A DNA stretch of 64,000 nt from Megalonaias nervosa (Eukaryota; Mollusca; Bivalvia; Unionida; Unionidae). The position numbers were made by a program, and so were the translations under genes. The stretch spans positions 62,001 to 126,000 of the forward strand of contig JAECUM010001720.1 of the NCBI GenBank assembly GCA_016617855.1, read 5' to 3'. Below are positions 11,601 to 23,600 of this stretch, in pieces. Below the pieces are notes generated by a model that searched no databases, was not told the DNA's origin, and saw nothing but the letters and a program-made list of their open reading frames with translations. The first letter of the stretch is position 1. Each line of letters starts with the position of its first letter.

Positions 11601-14600
11601 TCTCAGATTAACATGTCACAGTATGTGGGTAAATGCTGACACAGGAAGGCCAATCAGATACACACATCACCTGCCTATTGTGCACTGGTTGTACATGCAC
11701 TTACAGATGTCCAGTATGTTAAGGACAGATCAAGTATGGGGCGGGAAGTGGCCACACTTATAGGGTGAGAAGGAAATGCCTTACTTCTTCATCATCACAA
11801 GACAACTCCATTCATTCCTTTGAGCAGACTGGATCCAGTTTGGATTTAAGGAAGTTGACTCCCACTGAGGAAAAGAAACAAGTGAGCCCCAAGAAGCCAA
11901 CAATCCCTTATACTTAGTCCAATGTTAGCAAAGGATACATTCTTGTCCCCTCACAAGGTACAAGAAGTACCTGAGAGTGAGTCATGTCTTTAAAGCAGTG
12001 AGAAGCAGTACCTTCTCAAGACATACTTTTGGTGACTGATGTAAGCAAATCACACTTTCCCACAGACAGGAAGGAGCAGCATTCTCACTCTGATGGATCC
12101 GAGGCATGTGCATCTGTCAGTTCTTTGTCATGGGCACCTTCAAGCATCTGGAAACGGGGCTTTGATTGACAGCATGGGGACAGATGCAGGTCAGTACCCA
12201 CTATCCCCCACACCCAGGTTTGTTACTGTCCAGTATAGTCCAAATAGAAAATTGGATTTTGCTCACACATCTGTTAAATTGATTCAGACCAGTATTCTTC
12301 CCCACCCTTTTATGTTCTTGTTTAATCCCAAACAGGATTCTTTTTGGCACCCCACCTCATCTACTTTATTATTGGTAGTGAGTCTTCTTCCCCCAACCAC
12401 CACTCCTTGGCATCATGACTCTCCCTGACTTGATTTCAAGGTACAATGGATGTGTCAGGTTGGTGATATGCTCAGTCACCACCAGTCAAAAAAGGGGATG
12501 AGCCATCACCTCCACAAAGACTGTCAAGAATGGATCAGTGATCCTATTTGCCTAGAACTGCTAGTACTAATAGAATCCTTCATTTTCATCAATGTATGAT
12601 AGGAAAATTCCACTTGAGGGTCAGAATCTGCATTACATGAAGGTGTGCAGCGTGTCTGCAGTATACCACACTGAAGTGTAAGTAAGGATTTGTTTTCTCA
12701 CATTTCTGAATGAAAAATGAGGGTCAAAGTAAACTGGCATATTGTGAATACAGATGTAACTTTCAAACAGGAAAACATAAATTGAAAATTCCCATAGCTT
12801 ATGATAGAGTGTAAAAAGTTAGGTTTACTCTGAACAATTCAGTATAAACTTTCAATGACACTTAAACATTTATAGCTGTTAAAAACAGCAGTTGAAATAG
12901 CTGTGGTTATGGCAATATGTAACATCTAGATTGTGTGCCTGGAACCTCCTCAGATAGGCAGACTCAGAATTTCTGGAATTTCCTGGGTAAAAGGAATATC
13001 TTGGAGGACAGCCTATTCAGATAGGGTTCCATGGTTCTCACAGAATGGTCTCTGCAAAAATCAGTAGCAAAGACACTTTTTCAGCTGTGTGGGAGACCAT
13101 TAGTGGACTTAATCACTATGGGACTGAACAACAAGCTCCTCTTTGTCTTCCAGTGCCAGATCAGAGAGCCTGGGCAGTGGGAACTTTTAGTCTGAAGTGA
13201 AACTGTTTGTATGCTTACACCTTCCAACATTTAAAAATGAGTCCACAAGTTTTACACCAAGTCAGGATCTTCAAGTCCCAGCTTGTCCTGATGGCCCTTT
13301 GTGGCCACAACAGTCTGGTTCAGTGATCTACTCCACCTGTTGGTAGACCAGCCCAGGTGATTACCACAGTGAAGAGATGAGCTACTGTTAAGGGCTAAAG
13401 AGCAGCCTCTTCTAACACACTCAAGTTAGACCCTTATCTTTCTGATTTTATCAGGTATTTTGAGCTTCAAAGATCAGTATATCGCATATGAATGCTTAGA
13501 TGGAAACCTTCACATGTTATTTGGGTGTTATAAAAAAAAAACAGCAGTGAAGCTTCCTTCAAGAACCTTACTTTTAAGACCGTCTTCCTCCTCTCCTTAG
13601 TATCAGCAGGGAGAATGAGTGAAATTCATGCCATGTGAGTTGAACAGGATTGTTTACCATGAAACAGTGGTAACTGTTTCAGCTTCTTCTTTGCCGGCCT
13701 GGGTTTCTGGCTAAGAATCTACCTTCAGTAGTTCCACTTTCAACTGAGATCCCCAGTCTCGGTCGTAACCATGCAGGAGATTATCAAATAGGCTCCTTTG
13801 CCCAGTTAAGGCCCTAAGATTTTATTTTGCTTCCACTAAGGGTAAAAGGAAGGGTTGAAATTTTCTCTTTCTCTTTCTTTCACTTTCTCAGATATTTTGA
13901 TGGCTTCCATTTCCAGGTGGACTAATCCTATGAAGAGAGCTTAACAAGCCCTCACTGTGAAGGACATTTCTTTCATATGAATTAAAGCCTATGAACTTAG
14001 CGCTCTTTCTGCATTTTGGACCTGCTTGAATTGCTCCTCTTCGAATGATGTTTTGAAAGCAGCATACTGGTAGTCTCTTTTACCTCTGATCTTTGGTGCA
14101 CGAGCACAAATGAATTTACTTGTTATGTGCAAGTGTGACAGCACAGCATATGACCAAGCCATCTGCAAGTTTACAGTAGTGGACTCGGTCATAATGGTTA
14201 TGTGCATTATTTCTTTATGCCAGTTTTGGTAGGGGCCTTCAGCCTCCCTTCTAACTGCAAATTCAGAAATACAGTTGTAGCATTTAGGTAAGATATTACT
14301 GCTATTAAAAAGGTGTTTTTTGGAGGGGGGAACTATTTTAATTATGTAATACTTACCTGCTACTGTTAGAACAATTCCCTCCTCCCACCCTGTTGTCTCA
14401 GTCCATTTCAGAAGAGGATAGTTTTCCATATGTTGGCTGTGACTTGGGAATGAGATTACAGACCATGTTTCTTTAATTAGTATTTAGTTTGGACCGGGGA
14501 CTTGATGTTCTGGAAATTGTAAGCAATGTACCATAGTAGTAACAGGCAAGTATTACATCATTAAAATTAGTTTTCCCTCAAAAGAACTACATTAATCAAT

Positions 14601-17600
14601 CAAAGGATTGCATTGAGGACTTCATTGTACTTGTTGTCTAATTTAATGTTAAGCCTATGGCAAGATATTTCACTTTAATTGTAAGCAATGCTGTTGTAGC
14701 AGGTAAGTATTATGTAATTAAAATTAGTTCCCCCCCCCATGCATTTTTCAGTCAAACTATATAAAGGACTGTAATCAGGAGTTCTTTCTATTCTTTTAAT
14801 CTAAGTTAAATTTTAAATTATTGTGTTGAAGGTTTTGAAAGTGATTTACAGTATTGGTGGTTAGCAGGCCTGATGTTGTGGGAAAAAACACTTCTTAATG
14901 TTATACTTAATTTTATACAATTTGATAATGCCGCCAACTATTTCTGATTGATTAACCTCACAAAGTCATCTTTTCAGGATGCCATGTGTAATCTTATGGA
15001 GGAACCTGTCCGTCTTCCTGCTAACCATCATCTTCTTAACTACATTTATCAAGGTAATTTCCCCAATTCACTTATAACTTTCATCTGGGCAGCCTTATTT
15101 GTTCACTAATTACATTATATGCAGGGTCTTATTGTTACATTCAATGATTGTCTTTAATTTCTAATACAAAATTTTATATACATATTTGCCTGTTAAACAC
15201 GAATATAAATATATGTGAAACCTTGATCACAGAAATCAATTACTCTGTAGTTTCTGTTGCCTTAGAGACACAGTTGTGTCCTCAAAATTGTATTGATTAT
15301 CTACATTTCTCCTTCAAATACATTCCCCAATGACATTATGTTAGGAATATTAGCCTGCTACCTCGTAAATTCAGCTCTACTAAAAGATGAAAATTGTCTT
15401 TTTCTGTCTATCTCATATAGACCAAGGGCAATAACTCTTGCCCCATACCACCGCTTGCCACTGCCAGGTGTTGTTAGTTTTTGGCTTTGCTGCTGTACTG
15501 ATAACATTGTACATGTTACCTCCAACAATCCAAGCTATTTTAGTGTTCAAATTGGACCATCCAACTTTTATTTTGGATTTATTGTGTGGGACAATAATTC
15601 TTCTGCAGGTTGTATACGTTATGTTTACAATTTCTGCCAAATTTTAATGACTTTATCACATTTATCGACTTCTGTTTAAGACCATGTTACACCACGCTGT
15701 TGTTGACCTAGTGTTGTCATTTGCAGGTTAGCATGACACTATTTTCGCTTGTTAGTAATGGAGATGGTGTTAGCAAGTTGATAACATTCTGCATTGCTAA
15801 TTTATACTTTGTTTTCTCTTGTGTCATTTCAGTCAACAAAACGCAGGAATGCATAAGTTCAGAGCATAGTCTAGAAGGCATCAAAATGCAACACTATTTT
15901 CAATTACTCTGTTATTGCCGGGGGTGATATTAGCGAATTAATAATATGCTGACTTACTAATTTATGTTTTGATTTCTTTTAAGTCGTTTCAGCAGAAATG
16001 TCAACTAAATGCATGAAATGCAAAATTTCAGAGCAAGGAAGTCAACCATGACTTTTTATGTAAATGTGTATATCGTCTATGACATGCAGCTTATGTTATA
16101 CATGGACAGAGGAAGGCTGGGCTACAGTATTAGTGAATTAGTAACATGGTGAATTGCTAATTTATGCTTTGTTTTATCCTATGTTGTTTCAGGAAGAATG
16201 TCAACTAAATGCATTAAATGCAAAGTTCAAAGCAATAGTCCATAAGGCATCAAAGGGAATGAAAGACACAATAAGTCGAGGAAGACAATGTTGATTTCCT
16301 TAGTATACATAGAGACAACCTAAAGTTCATCACTTAGAAGTCTGACTCATTGGGAGTGTCTTCCCAATTTTAGGCAGCCCAGTCCTAGCATGGCCTTTGG
16401 GCCTGTAAGTCAGGATGCATGGGGTTTTACCAGATCCATTGGATCCATTTCATAGAACATCCTTGGCATCCAGCTGTCACCATCCTTCCAGCATGAGGGA
16501 CCTTTTGAGAAAATGGTCCAGCCAACTAGGATTTATGGTGATCTTCATGACAGATCTTTCAATTTAGCGATACCATGGGCAACATAACCTTATTATGACG
16601 AAGATTTCAGTGAGAAATCCGTCTGTCCAGCCAGGCCCTTGGAACGGCCAGTACTGGTGACAGCCATCCAACTGGACCAGCATGTGGACTTTGTGATCAG
16701 ACAGTCTGGCCATTTATGATATATGTCGATCTTAATGACAGATCTGTATGTTTAGCTGTACCATTGGTGACGTGCCCTTACTATGAAGGAAATTTCAGTG
16801 ATAAATCTCCGTCAAACCGGGCCCTCGGTGCAGCCAGTACTGGTGATAGCCAGACCATACCATCAACATCCAGGCCGTCCATATTCCAGAAATATCAGCT
16901 GGTTGTTCCCACTTTTATATATTAACTTCTTATCCACATGGGAGAATTAGTGACATTTTCAAAGAAGACAGAATTGAGTCTTTGATACCACCTGGTATGG
17001 TTTATCCAGAGCTGCAGGTTGAACCAGGTCAGGACTCAACACACAGTGAGTGTGACAAAGCTCCTACAAATCAGTCATACTCAGATCTGACCATGGAACG
17101 GACTGAATTTAGCCTGAAGGCTACAGTTGCAGATATTTATAGGGTGTTGGCAACTTAAGAATGCCCTCCTCCAAGCACTACTCAAGGCTATAAAATTAGA
17201 GGATCAGTAGATTTTGGTCTGGAGGAAAGGATGCCATCCTTTCATTTCCTTCCCCAGTGGCTGAAATTAAGGAGATCAACAAACACCTGTCAGGTAAAAT
17301 TGCAGAAGGGGGAGGAATGGCTTTCTTTTCAGGAAGCCAAGTTCCAATGTTCTCATCTCGCTGGTACAATATTCAGATGCCTTCAGTCTCCCAGCCCTTG
17401 ATAAAAATAGGAAAAGAAAATATAGCAACAGCTCATATGTCCACTCCACTGTTTTAAAGTGGACAAGCTAGTTCAGAACAGTCACTGTCTCATCAGTATT
17501 AGATTTAAAGGCAAATGCTTTGACAATTTCGACCAGCTTCAACCTGACACATGATGCATATCTGTGGTCCATGTCACTCAAGCCTCATCCTACCCTGTCT

Positions 17601-20600
17601 TTATTTGTATCTTAATCATTTATCTTGACTACCAGTTAGTGGAACAATTCATATTATTAATAGATGAAATGAATATGATTTGCCTGGTCAGCTTGATATT
17701 CATATTATAAAGTTTTCCTATGTACAGAATGAGTAGGTCCTGTATGTCATCTTTTTGAAACTTGTTTTAATTAAAACCGGGTCCAGATGAAAGTTGGTCA
17801 AGTGTGGTTGCCATGCAAAAGTTTTTTTTTCTCCAGTGAATTAAGTTTCTCAGAGAAAACTTAGTGAATCTGATTTACATTTTTATTTCCCACTACCCAT
17901 TGTATCCAGACCTCATACAGACACACACAATAGTATCAAAGAGAAGTTCTTCCAAGATACCATTGTAACTTCCTCCTGTTTCTGCTAGGTGGTTTTGCAT
18001 GTACCAGATGTCTGCTAGGTGGTTTTTGCATGTACCAGATGTTTATTAATTCTAGCTAGAGTAACTACAGACTACTCAGATTATAGTTGTACAGTAAATA
18101 TGGGAGGTCTGTGCCTTGGCCTCTTTCTGCCCTTCCATGGTGCCTGATTGTGTCATATATCACACATTGATGGCATTTAATGGTCAGTGGGGCTAATTTT
18201 GTCGTCACAATGAGCTAAATAAAAAATGTAGCTAATTGCATTATAAAAGCCTGTAAGGTTGAGATGTCATTGTCCTTGTACTGGGCATTAAAGACCCACC
18301 ACTTTCCTTGTAAGTGTTGGCCCTTCTAACTTGTTTGACTCTTCCCCCTCCCTCAGTCTCAGGCTTGAAGGTTTTTCTGTGCATGACTGTCTGACAAGTG
18401 CCCATGCATGAAGACAGAGTCTGTTTGGGCAGGATAAAGACTTCAGCTATAGGCTGTTAAAGCAGATTGGGAAACACATTAATTGCTTTGTAACATCTTA
18501 AGATCAGATCGATCATGTCATTGACTGGGGGAGGGGCAGCCTGAACTATTTTGCAGTTCTGATCCTTTATCTTTTGAATCAACCTGGGAATCTCCCATGG
18601 GTCAAAGGATGTGCCTCTTGCATGTTTTATGAAGTTACTAATGGAGGTAACCTTGAGGCTTTTTTGATGCATCCTGTAATAATGTTCATGCTGAGATGAT
18701 CTTGGATTTGATAAAAGAATTAGCTTTACATCAGAACCTTACCCTTGATTTTGACTTTGTTAGCATGCCCTTTTGGGGAGGAGGTTATGAGGTTCTCAGG
18801 TAGCCAAGTTGTCCAAGGCACTCAAATTTAGAGATTGCTCACACATCACACTTCTGTCCACATGAGTTTGTGTCTCAGTTTGAATGTGGATATATGAGAA
18901 AGCGTGCCAGGAGCTTTTCATGGGTCAGTGTTTCTTCCCAATCTGATTAAAATCAGATTTCTGCTGTCCTACATGAAGATCTGAAGATGACCGCTTAAGG
19001 GTATGTATAACAGTGGAGATCTGATTTTAATCGGATAGTTTTTCTTCCCATGGTCTTTTTGGGTACTTCTTCTACCAAATATACTGTCCATCCTTCATAG
19101 TTTGTTGTGTGCTGGAAAATGGCATTAAACCCCCACAAAACCAAAGCAGACTTTTTGGAGGATGCCTAACTTATGGCCAAGATTACACGGCACAGATCCA
19201 GTGCAAGATTGACCTGTGAAGGGTTTGTTTGCTGGTTATAACAGCACTTGTAACAATTATTGGTCATGTCAAGTCGAGGACCCCTTGAAGAACATTTCCC
19301 TAGGACATGCAAAGGCTTGCCTGTGTGTTTATCAAAACCATGACCCTTTGGATTGCAAATCTGATGCTCTGTCCACTGTGCTACCACAGTGAAGAAACCA
19401 TTCAGTGTCCATTTCTTGATTATGAATTGAACAGAACATGAAGTCAATCCCAGATGTGCTGGACCTTGATATTTATTTGTTAACTGGAATACCACAGGAG
19501 AAAATCCTACAACAGAACATGATATGGTGCCCTAGTGCTCCCTTTGTGGAGGTACCACCATCAGTCACAATAAGAACTAATTTGTTCTTAATGGTGACTG
19601 TCAGAAGTTAGACATTCATTATGGGTTTCATCTCCATAATGAAGATGTGTTGAAACTTTAATTCTGACATCGGTTGCTTCTGACTGTTAAAACAAGGCAA
19701 CAGATGAGCATGCCAGTTTTGTGCACTGGCATCTGTATAGTTACTTCCTATTGTGGAAACTCAGGAGGCAGTCCTCTTGGTGCCACTGCAGCAGGAATGA
19801 TTTTATAGTTGTCCCCCTTTTATAATGCCACCTCTTCTGCAGCATTAAAGTGTCTTCATAATAGGGAGTCTTTCTTGATGATTATCATATATTAGAGTAA
19901 TAAAGTAAGAAAGCATAAATAATTTTTAAATATTTAATATTTTCATTTTAGAAAAACATGATTGTTATGGAATCAATAAAAAACTTATATTAATGGGCCA
20001 CATTAGATAGGTGACCATAATTGAGGAGTACTTTTGAACACAAACATATTGGTGACAATGAATTCTGGCTGTAAAAAGTGGGTGGACACTGTTCAAGATG
20101 GGAACCATTGTACATGGTTCATGATTTGAATGTGGTGATCCAAACATCCATAAATTGGGTGGCAGTATGCTAGGGGAAACATTTGAAGGGGATGAGGGAG
20201 GTGCATCAATCGGCAACCCAGATGGAGTAGTTTTGAAGCCACATTGAACAATCCCAAGAGTTTTGATCCAACAATTCATTTTGAGGCGAGACAAACAAGA
20301 TTAAGAAACTTCATCTACACATAGAATGTTTGGAGAGAGACATATCCTGTTTCTACCATTTGGCTAGAAATGCCAGATGGGAATAATTGTACTAACCATG
20401 GTTTCGGATGATATTGTTCGGAGACAGTCACTGTTGACCAGAAGTTGAAGATGACATGGTCAGTGAACTTGTTGAACAGCAATGGACTGTTGTTAAGCCC
20501 AAATGGAAGCACACAAAAAACTAATAAATAGCATCCCAGAAACCAAACAAAGGAAACTTACAGAACAAGGGATGAATGGGGATGTGAAGATAAAAATCAG

Positions 20601-23600
20601 TATGATCAGTACTTATGGTGAATTCATTTTTCCTCATGGACTGCCTGATTGAAAGGGATGTCTCTTTTTGAATCTGAGCTTGGCTAAATGAGCTTTGATT
20701 TTTATCACAGGTTGCAACATTCCATTTTTGTTTGGCAGCAGCAAACAGAGAAGTAAAAGCCAGAGTCCAGTCTGTGGTAATCTCCACTGCTGGATTTAAA
20801 TTTCCTTCTCCAGCAAGAAAATCTTTTTGGGATTGGCTGGAACATCCATCATGGAAAGAGAAGCTGAAGTGCAGATGGAGTGACAAAAGAAATCTAGATC
20901 CTACCAAGTCTGTCACAGTGAAGATGTCTGGCACATTCTGGAATATGAATGGTAGGATCACAAGAGATTGGGCTTTTTCTCTACATTGCTAGAAGATTTC
21001 CTTTGCTGGGATAAGGTGGTGGTTGTCAGAACTGCTGCTAGAAGTGACATAATTGTTGATTGGACTTAACTTGCTTCTCCTCTTTTGCAGCAGTCATTTC
21101 CCATGATGGGACTTTGACTGCTGCTATCAGAAAGAGGAAGAGCAAGTTGTGCAGCCCGCTTCCTCATGTCTTAGATGGAGCTTTCAGACAATAAGGGAAG
21201 AGACTAATGCTACTGTATGGTGCAGTTTATGCACTGCTGAATGAAGAAAGGCATTCTTCCTCAAGATGGCAAGACATACTAAAATCATTATGAAATGAGC
21301 TGCCTTGTTGATTTCTTTGGCCATTCAAATCGCACACTCCTAGGCATGGCCATTTTACTCATTCTCTTCTAGCCTGCAAATGACCAACAATACAAAGTTC
21401 TGACGAGAAGAGATTGCCACTATATTTCAGCTAGTTTTGTGTCACTTGGAATACCCAAGAATAAACTTTTTTTAAAATAGAGAGGGGCTCGTATTAACTA
21501 CCAAGGTGTCTTTGTCAACATTTGTAACATCTTTATGATGGCAGCAGTGAATATGGCCTGTACCGTATGGTGGAAAAGGAGGGTAGAAATTGCCTATACA
21601 AAAGGTTTTACATTTTCCAGGATCCTGTATCATCTCCAATCAGCAATCAATGGTTTTCCTGATCTTGTCTCTGATTCTAAATTACTTCCTTATGACTGTT
21701 GCCCAGATTCTTTCATATCATAATGTGCAGATACTGCAGGGAATAGAGGAAGAACACTTCATGCAGACCAGGCATGTGTTGTGTGTATCTTTATTGACCT
21801 CGATTCTCTTAAACTTTAGTTGCCATTGTGCTCTGCAACAACATTGATAAAGTGACTAAGTAACTAGAGTAAATTGGTGAAAACTTCTGTAAAGTTGGAA
21901 AGAGTGCACCAGAGATCTAACAAGTGAAATCAGCATGATTGTAAGTAGCACCTGCATAGAAGTTCGTAAATAAGACATTTTAAATATTAAGACAAAAATT
22001 GGCACTTTTGGAGAATAACTTTGCACAGATTAAATAGATGAAAAGTTTACAAGCAGAATTAGAAAATGATTCAGTAGAAACTTAAAAATGATTTTTAAAA
22101 GAATGGTAAGTTGACTAACATTGCGCATGGTTAGATAGGAAAATTCAGACAAGTAAAATGGCTCTCCAGAAACTAGGAGGAACTAACCTATTCAGACTGA
22201 AAGCTGAAATGTGATAAATCTCAAGTATAAAAGAAGCCAACTAGCAGAAACAGGGGAGTTAGTTATAACAGTCTTGCAAGAGTTCATTCCCTTGGATACT
22301 ATTCTTAATGTCTATTTTTACATGATCTAAAGTGTCCTTTCTGGACCATTCAAGACCGTTGTTTGGTACCAAAGTGATTTCGAGGCAGGTAGAAAGAAGA
22401 TGCAGTTTTATGAACATCTTCAGTTGCCTTTTAACTCTTACACTTAACTAAAAGCCTACCAGGCTGTTTATATTGATATTGGCTGTTGTTTGATTTTTTC
22501 ATCATGGTAATTTGGTTTGTTATGATTTTGAATGAGTATTTAGTTGTTGCTTGCACTATGCGAAAAAAAACCCAGAAGAAATACCCTTTGTCCATTTCAG
22601 AAAATGATTCTTGGAGTGCAGAGGAAATTGATAGATATCAACAAGCTATGTTTAATCATGACAAAGACTTCTTCATGATTTCAAAGGAGGTAAGGCTTCT
22701 GTTTACAAATACCAAAAAGTAGACATACATGCAGAAATATCTTAGATATCATCATTAAGCCATGCATACAATTATTCCCTTATTTAGTAATTCAGTCAGT
22801 CGTTAGGTCAATGAGTGAGAAAGATTAAAAAAGTAAAGCACAGTTCAGAGTGAGTAAGAGCAAGAGATGAAAAGACTTATAGTGAATTTTAACTACATAT
22901 AGGTGTACATTTTCTAGGTGGCAACAAAGACAACAAAACAGTGCATACAGTTTTACTACCTTTGGAAAAAGGTTAGCCCTGATGAATACAAGCGCCTGAA
23001 GCGAATCAGAAGAAAACGGCGGCAAATGTACAACTTAAGGTCACAGCAGACAGAGACACAGGGTGAAGCAGAGCCCAATGTGGAACAGGATGAGGAGGAA
23101 GAAGAGGAGGATGAAGAAGAGAAGGAGGAATCTGACTCGGAGCCCAGCACTACTGGCACAGCTGATGACCAAAATGTATGTATCATCAGAGAGTAGCATA
23201 AGCAAGCGCACAAGTTACCAATAGACCTCTGAAAAATTAAGAAAGGGATGAGCATCAACAGAGAGACTTTATTTGTTCTACTCCGTTGACTTGATTTGGT
23301 AAATAAATACAAAGCAGGTCTACTTTTAACTGATTGTAACAATGCAACAAACACTTAAAGTCAGAGATGAAGGGACAGTCGACACTTAATTGGGTTCTCA
23401 TGGAAATGCTCTCTGGTATTGTTGTTATGGTCATTCAACACTTTTTGCATTTGAATATATTGCATTCATGGTGATTATATTGAAACCAAATCAGAGATAA
23501 AACTGAAAAATAAATTTTAGACTTATTTGATTGGTATTATTAAATTGTTGCCATCAGTAGGCATTACCAACATATTAATCGACCAATATTTTGTTGTATA

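Larger units (their letters stand above)
10711..14977 (+). other. Intron between exons c and d
   Basis: A 4267-bp GT-AG intron. It contains a DIRS-like pol relic (13030-13440) and an inverted-repeat element (14323-14580) with a repeated end at 14697-14739. The GC content is higher between 11700 and 13900 than in the flanks, consistent with inserted once-coding DNA. The stretch 10750-11700 shows nothing I can name. Confidence 0.75.
15054..22600 (+). other. Intron between exons d and e
   Basis: A 7547-bp GT-AG intron. It holds a three-unit repeat (15722-16255), a two-unit repeat with protein-like frames (16530-16860), a 30-bp duplication (17981-18041), a SINE split by another element (18795-19147), a tRNA-like relic (19300-19395) and a DIRS-like relic (19965-20965). 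Nothing is recognised in 21500-22590. Confidence 0.75.

Noticed and set aside
13989..14429. 146-codon open frame on the - strand
   Set aside because: It runs through the inverted-repeat element at 14323-14580 and its codons follow the element ends; no domain recognised.
19300..19395. tRNA-Cys gene on the - strand
   Set aside because: The B box is eroded and the stems are broken; it resembles the other tRNA-derived repeats here.
22956..23354. Serine-rich open frame on the - strand
   Set aside because: It is the antisense shadow of the Glu/Asp-rich tract of the corepressor exon.
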